The translations under genes and the position numbers were made by a program. A model generated the notes under the pieces. The model saw only the letters and a program-made list of their open reading frames with translations. It was not told the DNA's origin and did not search any database. 64,000 nt of DNA, from contig JAPTYO010000012.1 of assembly GCA_036873135.1 (NCBI GenBank), positions 10,300,090 through 10,364,089 on the forward strand, in the 5' to 3' direction. Below, piece after piece: positions 42,482-54,747 of this stretch (position 1 is its first letter; each line of letters begins with the position of its first letter). This DNA is from Clarkia xantiana subsp. parviflora (taxonomy: Eukaryota; Streptophyta; Magnoliopsida; Myrtales; Onagraceae).

Positions 42482-43275
42482 AACATAAAAAAAAGTCGCA
42501 TACCTTTTCAGGATGCAATTTGCTAGACCCTGTACCTTCGCCTATTCGGCATGGACTGGAGTTCCCGTGGACTATCTCAGATTTTACTCGGAGATTGCCT
42601 GGTTTAGGCGTTGTCAAAATTTTACCGTCGACAGCCTGTTGCCTCTTTCCTTTGTTCATCCTCTTTCTCTTTCCTTGCCCAGCTCGTCCCGGTATTGATT
42701 TCAGTCGAGTTTGTTCCATCTCGATGAATTTCATGACAGATGCAAGATCTAGCACGGAACCACTGGAAGTCAGTAAAGCCTTGGCTACTCTCCAAGACTT
42801 CGGGAGGACCCCGATGATGGCTTGAATTTTATCCCATTCAACCACCTGACCTTCCTCTTCCAGAGGTTTCAACATGCCAAGGAGATCGTATACCATTTCA
42901 TGCACACTTTTGTTGTAGTTGTTTAAGCTTTCTTCCATAGTTGGTATAAGTGGGTGCAAGATAGTTGACATGCCATTTCCATATTTCAGGAAGAGAGCAT
43001 CCCATATATCCTTTGTAACTGGAACATCCTTTTACTTGTCATGGAAGTCCTGAGACATCTCAGACAGGAATACCTCCTTAGCTCTCTTGTCATCTTGCTC
43101 CCATTGGAAATGGTCAAACGCTAGGTCTTTGGTCAGACCAGCAATTGGGCAGCTCATGGACTTCTGAATGTGACCTACAAGGCCATGATCCTCCAACAAT
43201 GCATTGACGCGTTTGCTCCACGAGTCGTAGTTCGTCTCAATCAAAAGCTCCTTAGCACAAGATCATGCCATCTAT
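42444..43275 (-). pseudogene. Copia Y: gag (UBN2-type), broken
   Basis: Capsid-type protein without a CCHC knuckle: ETNYDSWSKRVNALLEDHGL, HFQWEQDDKRAKEVFLSEMS, then after a TAA the frame 42971-42444 with HPLIPTMEESLNNYNKSVHE and QAIIGVLPKSWRVAKALLTS, and a basic tail GQGKRKRMNKGKRQQAVDGK. A frameshift follows ATGGC at the expected start (about 43275). It is close to the X and U gags and unlike that of G. Confidence 0.85.
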
Positions 43276-44110
43276 GATGTAATTCGTTACTAAACACGTT
43301 GATGATTATGCAAAAATATGGGAGACAATGACATTTTGAGAAAGAATTGCATACATCTGATATCTATTATGATGAAATACGACAAGTAATGATTCCTCAG
43401 TCATCTAAACCAACCGACCACCAGTAAACCAATGGAAGATGGCTATGAAAGAGTTCACATTACTGTCGTTTTCTATCTAATAGATCAGTCTTTTAAAACG
43501 GTTTTAAGTGCAAATTACCAGAACGTGAATTTTAAAACAAGTATACACGATCTTGGCTTTCCCAAATATTCCGATGAACTTACTCATGCATATATAATTC
43601 TACTATCCATGTAAATCATCATACGCAAGTAACATTCATCACACAAACCACACTCATGCTTACGCGTCATGCGTCCAATGTTTCGAGATACTCATGCTTG
43701 CATATATAATTCTACTTCCAAGTAAATTATTAAATGCGGCTACATCCTCAACATTCTAGCATACGTGTCAAACATGAAACTTCCATATCAATCATACATA
43801 TTTGGCGACTAGTTTTCGACTTTAAAAATATTTTAAACATTAGGGGCTGATTTGCAATTCATGCTTATATTCAATTACGCATCATTCTAGACATGAATCA
43901 TAGGCAATCTAAACCATCACAACATGTCTGTCCTAGTGCGCATACCATATATTTAACCAGGGCTCTGCCCCCAACATGCAATATCCAGCTAGCTTGACTC
44001 AGTCAAGTCGACAGTTCTAATCATGCATAAATATATATCGAATAATAAACAACTGCAATTCAACACAATAATTAATCCAATCCCAAAAATATGTATCTCT
44101 GAGATCCATA
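43276..44110 (-). mobile_element. Copia Y: leader, part next to gag
   Basis: It mirrors the X leader (46000-46813): ACCGACCACCAGTAAACC, CTTACGCGTCATGCG, CCATATATTTAACCAGGGCTC and ATCCAGCTAGCTTGAC on the plus strand. Element X is inserted after GAGATCCATA. The leader continues at 52689. Confidence 0.85.
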
Positions 44111-44704
44111 TGTAAGCATATGGTGATGGGCGCCGTAAATGGAAGCTCATTTTATGTATATGTTACCTAAGTTAATTGGGTACATGTCACATTAGGACAT
44201 TGGGCCAGACCCAAATCCTAATTGACATGGGAGGCCCAAAATTGGGCCTCCCTTAAACATAGGTCGGCCGAATTACTAGGTGGGGGCAAAGTGGACTTTT
44301 GTCCACTTTACTCCTCCTATATATATGGGAGTTAGGGGTTTTATTAGGGTTAATCACAATTCCCTTTAAGTGGTGATCTGAGAGAAAACCCTTCCCCTAG
44401 AAAAAACACATTCGGCCGAACCATACATCCACCAAAGGGTGTGCCAATTTGCCTTCGAGCAAACACTCCGGAGATAAGTCCCTTGCCAAGAATCGATTTG
44501 AGGCTTTGCTGTGGAGAATATACCGCGTAGGGCTTCCTTCACAAGAACCTCTACGGGTGCCCAGGACCTTGAACTCCCTGCTGCAAGGATCTTAAGACTA
44601 CGGACTACGTTTGAGGTATGTGCGAATCTTCCGTTGCGTAATATCGATTACTAGCATGTACCATGTTTATAGTATCCGTAGTGATTACTCCCCGTAATCT
44701 AACA
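44111..44704 (+). repeat. Copia X 5' LTR
   Basis: TGTAAGCATATGG to GTAATCTAACA, 594 bp. TATATATA at about 44323-44330 is the likely core promoter. Conserved blocks are AGGCCCAAAATTGGGCCTCC, an imperfect 20-bp palindrome, and TTCGGCCGAACC. Confidence 0.92.
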
Positions 44705-44705
44705 G

Positions 44706-44718
44706 TGGTATCAGAGTC
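44706..44718 (+). other. Copia X primer binding site
   Basis: TGGTATCAGAGTC, one base after the LTR. It is the initiator tRNA-Met type with one change from TGGTATCAGAGCT in the sister copies. Confidence 0.85.
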
Positions 44719-45310
44719 TGTGTTAGGAGTTCATGATTTTGATAAATTGGTGTTCTTGAAAATTTAATATTTGGACCGAAATTTTAAATGAAAAAGTTTT
44801 AAAATTTCTAATTTTTAGATTATAGGAGGTCCGAAATTTTCATGATGTTCTTAGGAAATTTGATGTTCATGATCTTCAAGAAAAATGTGATATTTGACCA
44901 CTTGTTCCCAATTATGTGTTTGTGCCGAAAACCCTAATGAACTACAAGGTAAAAATTTTAATTTCTTTGTCACCAAGTAATAAAATTCGGCCAAACCTAT
45001 CAAGAATATTGTTTACCATATTTTAATTTTTATTCTAGGTAACAATATATCTATAATTGGAAATATTAGGATAGATTCACATTCATATATAGAAATATAT
45101 ATAACTATCAATATATCTAAATATTTAATAGGGTTAAAGATATTATTGATAGATTTTAGTTACCTAAAATATTGATAAAATAATTTTTTAATATATTTTT
45201 CCGTATTTAAGATATTGACAATAAATAATATTTATATTTATATATGTGTGCTGATTTTTTCACATATATATATTGTTGATTGATTTAGGTTTAAAGATAG
45301 AATCTTGGCA

Positions 45311-45369
<59 letters not shown>

Positions 45370-46813
45370 TTAATTAGGTCTGAAATATATATATATATAT
45401 ATTATTAATATTGGAAATTATTTTATATAGTTAATGTTACTGAGTGGCTAAGTTAATTATTTTTAATGGATTTCAAAACCCTACTTGGGCCACAAGTAAA
45501 CATTTTTGCCCAACCTTTTAATTTTAAATTATTAGGCCGGTGCAATATGTCAAACCGGGACGAATTAAAACCGAACCGGGTTTTCTCAATCGGTTCGACC
45601 TAATCGGGTCGAGTCGGACCGGGGTAACTAAGTGGATCTAACCAAACCGATTTTGTGTGTTGAACCGAACCGAATCCTATTTTTATTGGACCGGTTCGGA
45701 CCGAACCAGATTTTAAATTAAAACCAGACCGAACCGAATTTTTCTGGACCGAAACCAAACTAGATTTTCTGGACCGAACCGAACCGGATCAAAACGGACC
45801 GAAATTGACTGACTCGAACCGTATTTTCAAAACCGAATTCAAGTCAATTAAAATAGGGAGGTCAAGTTTTAAAAAAATCCAAATGTTTTGAACCTTAAAA
45901 TGGCATACACAGTGTTCAAGGGTTGATAACCTTTATGTCCAGTTTCGATTATGGGGATGGATCTCGGAGGTACATATTTTTGGGACTGGTTTAATTAGTG
46001 GGCTGAATTGCAATTGTTTATTAGTCGATATATATTTATGCATGATTAGTATTTTCGTCTTGACTATGTCAAGCTAGCTGGATATTGCATATTGGGGGCG
46101 GAGCCCTGGTTAAATATATGGAATGCGCACTAGGATAGACATGTTGTGATGGTTGTAATTGCATAGGATTCATGTCTAGAATGTTGCGTAATTGAATATA
46201 AGCATGAATTACAAATCAGTCCCTAATTTAAATTATTTTAAAAGACGAAATCCAGTCTCCAAATATGTATGATTGATCTGGAAGTTTCATGTTTGACACG
46301 TATGCTAGAATGTTGAGGATGTAGCCGCATTTGATAATTTACTTGGAAGTAGAATTATATATGCAAGCATGAGTTCCTCGGAACATTAGACCTATGACGC
46401 GTAAGCATGAGTGTGGTTTGATTGATGAATGTTACTGGCGTATGGTGATTTACATGGATAGTAGAATTATATATGCATGAGTAAATTCATCGGAATATTT
46501 TTTCAAAATAAAAAGGGCCTTGGGAAAGCCAAGATCGGGTATGCTTGATTTAAAATTCTCGTTCCGATAATTTGCGATTAAAACCGTTTTAAAATACTGA
46601 TCTATTGGATAGAAGACGACGGTAATGTGATCTCTTTCACAGTCATCTTCCATTGGTTTACTGGTGGTCAGTTGGTTCAGATGACTGAGGATTCGTTTTT
46701 TGTCACAGATTATATTAATAGATATCTGATGTATGCAATTCTTTCTCAAAATGTTATTGTCTCCCTGATTTTTGGATAGTCATCAACGTGTTTAGTAACG
46801 AATTACAACATAG
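44719..46813 (+). other. Copia X untranslated leader
   Basis: About 2.1 kb without a conserved ORF between primer site and gag. It has an AT-rich half with an (AT)n run at 45315-45366, a segment of many AACCGG/GGTTCGG words (45540-45830), and a well conserved 3' half. A 99-codon minus-strand frame (46450-46749) is not kept in all copies. Confidence 0.75.
45315..45366. repeat. (AT)n microsatellite, about 26 units
   Basis: Uninterrupted AT dinucleotides. The same position in U (about 14008-14022) has only a few units, so the run expanded after the copies split. Confidence 0.95.
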
Positions 46814-47464
46814 ATGGCTTTATCATGTGCTAATGAGCTTTTGATTGAGACAAACTATGACTCGTGGAGCAAGCGTGTCAATGCACTGTTGGAGGATAAT
46901 GGCCTTGAAGTTCACATCCAGAAGTCCATGAGCTGCCCAGATGCTGGTCTAACCAAAGACCTAGCATTTTCCCATTTTTCAATGGAGCAAGATGACAAGA
47001 AAGCGAAGGATATTGTGCTGTCTGAGATGTCTCAGGACTTCCATGACGAGTATAAGGATGTTCCAGTTACAAAGGACATCTGGGATGCTCTATTCCTGAA
47101 ATATGGAAATGGCATGGCAGCAATGATGCACCCACTTATACCAACTATGGAAGAAAGCTTAAACAGCTACAGCAAAAGTGTACTTGAAAAGGTATACGAT
47201 CTCCTTGGCATGCTGAAGCCACTGGAAGTAGAAGGTCAGGTGGGTGAATGGGATAAAATTCAAGCCATTATCGGGATCCTCCCGAAGTCTTGGAGAGCAG
47301 CCAAGGCTTTACTAACTGCCAGTTGTTCTGTGTTAGATCTTGCATCGGTCCTGAGATTCATCGAGATGGAACAAGCTCGACTGAAACCAATACCGAGGCG
47401 TGCTGGGTAAGGAAAGAGAAAGAGGATGAACAAAGGAAAGAAACAATAGGTTGTCGACGGTAAA
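46814..47464 (+). pseudogene. Copia X gag (UBN2-type)
   Basis: ATG gives MALSCANELLIETNYDSW and runs 198 codons: KDIWDALFLKYGNGMAAMMH, YDLLGMLKPLEVEGQVGEWD, ILPKSWRAAKALLTA, FIEMEQARLKPIPRRAG. TAA replaces the next codon, where Y reads GQGKRKRMNKGKRQQ. A second TAG lies at about 47449. No CCHC knuckle is present. It is the most complete gag of this type here and shares its start with the eroded copies in U and Y. Confidence 0.88.
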
Positions 47465-48169
47465 ATGTTGACAAAGCCTAAACCAGGCAATCTCCGATTA
47501 GAATCTGAGATAGTCCGCGGGAACTCCAGCCCACGCCGAATAGGCGATGGCACAGGACCCAGAAAACTGCATTCTGAAAAGGTATGCAACGTTGGTTATG
47601 GTGTGGAAGCTCTAGTTTCCTCCACTGTCATGTTAACTGACTCAAATCCTTTTTGGATTCTTGACTCAGGTGCGACGGACCACATAGCCAACGACAAAAG
47701 ACTGTTCGCCAAGTTTAGACGATTTCCAAAGGATTCTAAGAGGATATACATTGGCGAAAACTCACAAGTTGAAGTCATAGGAGTAGGGAACTGCAAGTTG
47801 TCTATGCACAACGGTAGAACCATGCTACTTGACAATGTTCTTTTTGCTCCGAGAATCCGTAGAAATGTTGTTTTTGTTTCTTCTCTTATGAATAATAATT
47901 ACATTTTAACATTTGAGAAGAACTTTGTTCGCATAAATAAAATAAATGTCAACTACGCTGACGCAGCAGGATGGCATGCGAGGCTAGGGCATATAAGCTA
48001 TGATAGGGTCCACTCATTAGCCCGAAGAGAGCTTTTGCCTGGCACCAGCAATGTGATTAAACACACTTGCCATGATTGTCTAGTAGGAAAGTCCACCCGC
48101 AAACCATTCGGAGAAGCTCAACGAGCCGAGTATCCATTGCAGCTGATTCAATCCGACGTATGTTGACCA
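47465..48169 (+). pseudogene. Copia X protease and pre-integrase region
   Basis: FWILDSGATDHIANDKRLFA keeps the protease active site D-S-G-A-T. GWHARLGHISYDRVHSLARR and CHDCLVGKSTRKPFGEAQRA carry the H-x-C-C zinc site. About 100 bp between FVRINK and AGWHARLG are missing compared with Y. TGA at about 48164-48166 (Gly in Y, SDVCGP) ends the frame. Confidence 0.85.
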
Positions 48170-48880
48170 ATGAGTGTAACCGCTAGGAATGGAAAACGAT
48201 ACTTCATAACTTTCATTGACGACTTTACCCGTTATGGGTTTACTCATTTGATTACTCGTAAATCCGAGGCAATAGATTTATTTAGAAACTTTCTAAACCT
48301 CGTAGAGAATCAGCAGGAGCGAAAGGTGAAAACCCTACGCACTGATAAAGGTGAAGAATATCTCTCTAATGAGTTTGATAAGTTGTGCAAAGAAAGAGGG
48401 ATAGCCCGTCAAACGACAATCCCCGACACATCACAGCAGAATGGTGTGGTTGAACGTCGTAATCGAACACTCCTAGACATGGTCAGAACCATGATGTCGC
48501 AGGCACAATTACCAATCTCCTATTGGAGTGATGCGCTATTGACTACCACTCATGTAGTAAACCTTGTCCCAACTGAGGCGGTAGGCACAACGCCATATGA
48601 GCCGTGGCATGGTAGAGAGTTAGATCTCACTAGATTTCGACCTTGGGGTTGCGCAGCCTATAAACATACAACTGACATCCGTTTTGGCAAGTTGGGACCC
48701 AGAGTACTAAAGAGTATCTTTATTAGGTATTCAGATAACTCTAAGGGTTACGTATTCGTGTCAGCTCAAGAAAATGGTGGCGTGGTCGAACATGAGTACA
48801 GAGACGTAACTTTCCTTGATGACGAATTTCCGACGCTCAGTGAGATTAAAATAGATGAAGTATTGATTGAATTAGAGTAG
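48170..48880 (+). pseudogene. Copia X integrase core
   Basis: VTARNGKRYFITFIDDFTRY follows the first catalytic Asp. TLRTDKGEEYLSNEFDKLCK holds the second Asp and QNGVVERRNRTLLDMVRTMM the Glu, so D-D-E is intact. GWGCAAYKHTT-like C-terminal parts follow. TAG after LIELE ends the frame, where other copies read on into the linker (LEQD). Confidence 0.85.
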
Positions 48881-50962
48881 GACAACATTGATGATCAGGT
48901 CCCACTTACTTCGAGTGGGAGATTTGAACCGGCAACTCAAGTGAAAGATATGGTTAATGATAATGGAGACATTTTCATAGTAAATCCAGTGGGAGGACCA
49001 AACCCTACCACACAGATCACTGTTTCCGTAGAGACGAATCAAGTTGAACCTGATAATCATGTAGTCGGACCGATACCACAACCACCTATACTACCCATTT
49101 TTTCCAATGGGAGTGATCCGACCAACTTGGTTTCAGGTCCTAGTGATCAAGGAATTCATCTCGGAGATAGAATCCCGAGACCAAGAAGTCGTCCGAGGAA
49201 GGTTGTAGGTGAAGGTTCAAGAACTGCCCTTGTTCCCAGTGAGAATGATGCTCCGATCAGAAGCATTGTTCCTAGTGGGAGTAACTTTCAGAGTCAAGAT
49301 GGGGGCAACGAGCCTAGACGTAGTCAAAGGCATCAAACTTCTCCCAAGAAGTATCCCATCAAGAGGTGTAAAATCCTCACTCTAACATCTGTTGATGAAC
49401 CGGTAACGGTTCAACAAGCGTTGGAAGGACCTCAAGCGAAAGAATAGAGGAATGCAATGGAAGAAGAGATCTCATCAATGAAAGCCAATTCGGTATGGTA
49501 TTTGGTTGATTTACCTGCTGATCGCAGGGCCATAGGAGCAAAGTGGGTTCTTAAATTGAAACTCACTGTTGATGGAAAGGTCGAGCGATATAAAGCCCGA
49601 CTTGTTGCAAAATGATATACCCAACTTCACGGAGTGGACTTTGACGAAACATACTCATCTACTGTGCGTTACACCACAGTACGGGCCATTCTGGCCTTGG
49701 TTGCAAGTCTCGATCTCGAGCTGCACCAAATGGATGTTAAGACCGCATTCCTCCACGAAAACCTGGAGGAAGAGATCTACATGGAGCAACCGGAGGGTTT
49801 CATTACTCATCGTAATGAACGTAAAGTTTGTAAACTCCAAGGTCCATTTACGGTCTTAAACAGCCGTCTCGGCAATGGTACGGCAGATTCCACGAGGAAA
49901 TCGTAGGAAACGGATTCGAGAATTTTCACGAGGATCCGTGCTTGTATTATAATACCTCCAGGTCTAAGTATGTCATCTTAATCTTATACGTGGACGACAT
50001 ACTCATTGCCGCAAACGACGTGAGTTTTATGAACAAGTCAAAGTACCGGTTGGCATCTGTATTCGAGATGAAAGACATGGGAGAAGCCACGTACATCTTA
50101 GGCATTAAAATTGCTAGAGATCGCGCTACCCGAAAATTATGTCTATCTCAAGAAGCTTATATTAACAAACTGTTGAAAAGATTCAGATTACAGGATGCCA
50201 AACCTGTGGATACGTCAGTGGTGTTTGGGTGCGCACTGTCAAAGCGTGACGACCTCAAGAACCTGGCAGAGCGTGAACAGATGAAGGGTGCAGAGTATTT
50301 GAGCATGGTCGGTAGTCTCATGTACGCCATGCAATGCACCCGTCCGGACATCTGTTGCGCCGTGGGCCTAGTAGCACGATTCCAATCAGATCCTGGCTAT
50401 CAACATTTAAAGGCTGTAAAACGAATTATTCGTTATCTGAAAGGTACTGCCAACTACGGATAGTGCTATGAGAGCAGGAAGTTAGAATTGACCGGTTGCA
50501 GTGACGCCGACCATGGTGGCGATCCGGATGATCGTAAGTCCACCACTAGAGGATTTTTTTCTCCTTGCTAATGTCGCCGTTTCATAGACGAGCAAGAAGA
50601 AAACCTGTGTTGCGCTGTCTACGATGGAATCAGAATTCATAGCCCTCTCCAAAAATGCACAGGAAGCGGTCTGGCTGAAAAGGCTTCTTACTGTGCTGCT
50701 TGATGGAGACGTCAGGAGTAAACCTGTGAAGGTGTTCTCCGACAGTCAGGAAGCCATTACGGCAGTAAAGAATCTGAAATACCATAGTAGGACCAAACAC
50801 ATTGATGTGAAATATTTTTATGCTAAATCTATGGTAGAAGACAATACAATCACTTTACAATACTTGTCCACTAATAACATGGCTGCGGACCCATTAACTA
50901 AACCACTACGCAGGGAGATATTCGAAAAGCATGTAAAACTGCTTGGATTGCGTAGGGTTTGA
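48881..50962 (+). pseudogene. Copia X linker, reverse transcriptase and RNase H
   Basis: The linker (48941-49447) contains NPVGGPNPTTQITVSVETNQ and Pro/Ser-rich sequence. RT segments are KWVLKLKLTVDGKVERYKAR, HQMDVKTAFLHENLEEEIYM, LYVDDILIAANDVSFMNKSK and ATYILGIKIARDRATRKLCL. RNase H segments are SDADHGGDPDDRK, TMESEFIALSKNAQEAVWLK and VFSDSQEAITAVKNLKYHSR, ending LLGLRRV. Defects seen: TAG at 49445-49447, TGA at 49614-49616, a frameshift at about 49845, TAG at 50461-50463, and a frameshift and TAG between 50545 and 50590. These motifs define the family for V, Y and G. Confidence 0.88.
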
Positions 50963-52080
50963 AAGTGGCATGTATCTGTGATAACATTTTGATAATTGAG
51001 AGTTACATTTTTAATAAACGAAAGAATTGCAATTGATATGATCAATCGACGTCATAGTGTTTCGATTACATTAGATTTACGGTCTATAAACTAAGTCGTA
51101 GGAGGACGTAAGCCTCTGCAAAAACTATGTCGAATGTGGGCCTTACCTTGTCACACAGGTACGGTCGTCTTGCGGTGGAGGGAGGCCTCTACCAAGCAAG
51201 ACTGGCTAAGAGTCAGGGGGATAAACCTGATTACGCAAGAAGGATTATCTAGTTTCGAAGTAACTCGACATGATCTTCATTTTTGCATATCGCCGTGATG
51301 AAATCAGTTCATCATTAAACCACATTCTGGGCTAGATGAGAATCTGCGATAGCATGATTGACATATTCTATTCATGTCAACTTAGGTATGCTATCGACGC
51401 GTGCTTCATACTACGCGTGCCATGTTCGACCACGAGGTTACAGCTCGGTTGTGTCAGATAAGAATCCTCGTGATTCTGGCGTGCGCAAGCTTCTTCGCCT
51501 CGAGCGAGTGATTGATCCTGGTAGCCTTATGAAGAGGCACCCAAAGTATCTTCATGGACTCAAAACTCATATCTAAGGTCAGGCTCAATGTTCGCTTCTC
51601 GGCGTACGAGCGTAGTGCTAAAAAAAGGCCTAGTGACCACGTCTTTGGAAACCGGTTGGGTTTGACTGAGGATATGAGCGATGGGGATGGTCAAGTTCAC
51701 CTGTAATTCACCGACTCTTGTATTCACTAGGTGGCCACCAACCGGATATTAGTTGAAGGTTGTGAATACTTGTACGGATGCCTTGGAGAAGTGTTCATAT
51801 GTGGAAACTAGGCAATTTGAGAATTTTTAGTTGACCTAGGATACAACGCGACATTATATATAAATGTTGTTTATAATAGGTTGATTGGAGAAAAGGGAAT
51901 CAACGTTCCGCGGGCGCTACAACACTCCTAACAGATGAGTAGCACGATGCCCGTCGTGTCCGTCGATCGCACGGAAAACCTCATATGAACTATTCGGAAG
52001 TAAGGACGAGATCGAAGGAGTGAAATGTTGATGAAGATTTGGACGACAATACATTAACAAGCACCCTCCCATTCCGGCGA
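50963..52080 (+). other. Copia X 3' untranslated region
   Basis: About 1.1 kb without an ORF, co-linear with V, W and G. Blocks include GGTCTATAAACTAAGTCGTAGGAGG, CGTGCTTCATACTACGCGTG, CTTATGAAGAGGCACCCAAAGT and TTCACTAGGTGGCCACC. It ends in GCACCCTCCCATTCCGGCGA before the polypurine tract. Confidence 0.8.
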
Positions 52081-52088
52081 GTGGGAGC
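52081..52088 (+). other. Copia X polypurine tract
   Basis: GTGGGAGC immediately before the 3' LTR; identical at 60983-60990 in G. It primes plus-strand DNA synthesis. Confidence 0.85.
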
Positions 52089-52688
52089 TGTAAGCATATG
52101 GTGATGGGCGATGTAAATGGAAGCCCATTATATGTATATGTTACCTAAGTTAATTGGGTACATGTCACATTAGGACATTGAGCCAGACCCAAATCCCAAT
52201 TGACATGGGAGGCCCAAAATTGGGCCTCCCTTATACATAGGCCGGCCGAATTACTGGGTGGGGTTAAAGTGGACTTGTGTCCACTTTACTCCTCCTATAT
52301 ATATGGGGAGTTAGGGGTTTTATTAAGGTTAATCACAATTCCCTTTAAGTGGTGATTTGAGAGAAAACCCTTCCCCCAGAAACACCTCATTCGGCCGAAC
52401 CATACATCAACCAAAGGGTGTGCCAATTTGACTTCGAACAAACACTTCGGAGATCCGTCCCTTGCCAAAAATTGATCTGAGGCTTTGCTGTGGAGAATAT
52501 ACCGCGTAGGGCTTCCTTCACAAGAACTTTTATGGGTGCTAACCGGAGGACCCTGAACTCCCTGCTGCAAGGATCTTGGGACTACGGACTACGTTTGAGG
52601 TATGTGCGAATCTTCCGCTGCGTAATATCGATTACTAGCATGTACCATGTTTATAGTATCCATAGTGATTACTCCTCGTAATCTAACA
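52089..52688 (+). repeat. Copia X 3' LTR
   Basis: TGTAAGCATATGG to GTAATCTAACA, 600 bp. It shares the TGTAAG start with the 5' LTR, where the Z and G LTRs have TGTTAG, supporting a pair. Confidence 0.92.
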
Positions 52689-53472
52689 TCATCCCCATAA
52701 TCGAAACAAGGCATAAAGGTTTAATCGTTACGTGAATAATAATAAACCCTTGAGCACTATAGGCCATTTAAGGTTCAAAACATTTGGATTTTAAAACTTG
52801 ACCTCCCTATTTTAATTGAATTGAATTCGGTTTTGAAAATTCGGTTCAGTTCAGTCAATTTAGGTCCGATTCGGTTCGTTCCAGAAAAATCCGGTTCGGT
52901 TCGATTCAGTTTTATTTTCAACATCTGGTTCGGTCCAAATCGGTCCAATAAAATAGGGTTCGGTTCAACACTCAAAACCGGTTCGGTTAGATCCTCTTAG
53001 ATACCCCGGTCCGACCCGACCCGACTAGGTCGAACCGATTAAGAAAACCGGATTCGGTTCAACACGTCCCGGTCTAGAGTAAAAATTAAAATATGGTAAA
53101 CAATATACCTAGTAGTTTCGGCCGAAATTAATAACTTGGAGCCTAAGAAATTTTAAAAAAAATTACCTTGTAATTTCACTAGGGTTTCGGCACAAACATG
53201 AAATTGGAAACAAGTGGCCAAATTTCAAGATAAAATTTTAATAAGATCTACAATCCAATGTTCGATTTTGATAAAAATCGTATTTTTCTTGAAGATCATG
53301 AACATCAAATTTTCCTAAGAACGTCATGAAAATTTCGTCACAATTAACCCAAAAATTTCAAAAATTTTAAATTTTCTTCTCTTAAAATTTTCGGCCAAAA
53401 TAAAAAAAAAAAACCTCTCAAGAACACCAATTTATCAAAATCATGAACTCCTAACACAAGCTCTGATACCAC
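52689..53472 (-). mobile_element. Copia Y: leader, part next to its 5' LTR
   Basis: It continues the leader interrupted by X. On the plus strand it reads CCCCATAATCGAAAC, the AACCGG-rich part as complement (52830-53070), then GAAGATCATGAACATCAAAT. It ends with the primer site AGCTCTGATACCA (53459-53471) read as TGGTATCAGAGCT on the minus strand. The AT-rich part is shortened. Confidence 0.8.
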
Positions 53473-54747
53473 TGTTAGATTACGGGGAGTAATCACTACG
53501 GATACTATGAACATGGTACATGATAGTAATCGATAGGGCTGAGCATGTGACGGATGGGCGGGCTTTTTCTAAAAAAAATGGCCCAAGCCCTAAAACTAGG
53601 GCCGCTTAATGGCTGTCCCGAGCCCTATCCCGAGCCCTAGCTAGTAGGAAAAGGCCCGCCCGCCACGGGCCTACAGGGACTAGGGACAAATGGGACAAAC
53701 CCAAATTCCCATCCAAGTTCAAAAAAAAAAAATCATACTCAATTTACTTAAACCATAACCAAACACAGAACAGCAACAAAGTTCACCACAAAGTTCACCA
53801 TAAAACACCAAAATCACTCAAACATTTTGTCACTTGTAAGAACACCAAGTTCAACACATAACTTGGTTCTCCAAAATAGTTCACCAATGACTCCAAAACT
53901 AAGTTTTACCAAGAATCTAACACAAAGTCACCAACAATTCAGATATAACAAGTTATAAATACAAATCCAGATCAAATCGAACTTCAACCCGAGCCATCAC
54001 TAAAGTTAACTTAACTAACTATAATTTATAGCTGATAAGTTAGCAAAAAGGGACGGGACGGGTCTTTTGGGACTTCGTAAAAAAGCCCTAGCCCGAGCCC
54101 TAGTTGAGAAGAAAAGTCCCGCCCATTAGGGCTTGGGCACATTTTTGGGACGGTCTAGGGCGGGACGGGCGGGATTTTGAGCCTCTCGGGATATTTGCTC
54201 ACCCCTAGTAATCGATATTAAGCAACGGAAGAATCGCACATACCTCAGACGCAATCCGTAGTCCCAATATCCTGCAGCAAGGAGTTCACGGTCCTCTGGT
54301 CGGCACCCGTAGAGATTCTTGTTAAGGAAGCCCTACGCGATATATTCTCCACAGCAAAGCCTTTGATCGATTCTTGGCAGGGACGGATCTCCGGAGTGTT
54401 TGCTAGAAGGCAAATTGGCACACCCTTGGTGTTAGAGTGGTTCGGCCGAATATGGTGTTATGGGGAGGAGAGTTTCTCTCTAAAACACTCTTAGGAGGGA
54501 TTAAGGATTAACCTAATAAAACCTCTAACACCTCTTATTTATAGGAGGAGTAAAGTGGAGAAAATTCCACTTTACCCCCTACTAATAAGTTCGGCCGGCC
54601 ACATGTATAGGGAGGCCCAATTTTGGGCCTCTCATGTCAATTGGGATTTGGGTCTGGCCCAATGTCCTGATGTGACATTTACCCAATTCTCTCAGGTAAC
54701 TTATACATATAATGGGTTTCCATTTAGCCCATCACCATATGCTTACA
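53473..54747 (-). repeat. Copia Y 5' LTR, interrupted by a hAT element
   Basis: Minus strand TGTAAGCATATGGTGATGGG at 54747 to CTAACA at 53473. Without the hAT element and its duplication it is about 593 bp, the family length. It is inserted in the leader of copia Z. The opposite LTR was lost at the 39298 junction. Confidence 0.88.
53534..54207. mobile_element. Non-autonomous hAT element (TAGGGCTGAGC family) in the Y LTR
   Basis: TAGGGCTGAGC to GCTCACCCCTA, with perfect 8-bp duplications gtaatcga at 53526-53533 and 54208-54215. The interrupted LTR reads through as in other copies. It is 674 bp, GGGACGGGCGGG-rich near its ends, with no transposase. Sister copy at 25680-26373. Confidence 0.93.

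Larger units (their letters stand above)
44111..52688 (+). mobile_element. Copia X: complete Ty1/copia retrotransposon with two LTRs
   Basis: This is the only copy with both LTRs, a primer site, a polypurine tract and all domains in copia order (gag, protease, integrase, RT, RNase H). It is 8578 bp and is inserted in the leader of copia Y. That leader resumes with CATCCCCATAATCGAAAC at 52690, while the left flank ends GAGATCCATA. The two LTRs differ at a few dozen sites by eye, many of them transitions. Every coding segment carries stops or frameshifts, so it is not autonomous. The lineage within copia was not resolved. Confidence 0.9.

Noticed and set aside
46450..46749. Minus-strand ORF in the copia X leader, also seen in other leaders (15994-16212, 43432-43614 on the plus strand)
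   Set aside because: It recurs only because the leader recurs. The frame is broken at different points in each copy and has no domain, so I did not call an antisense copia gene.
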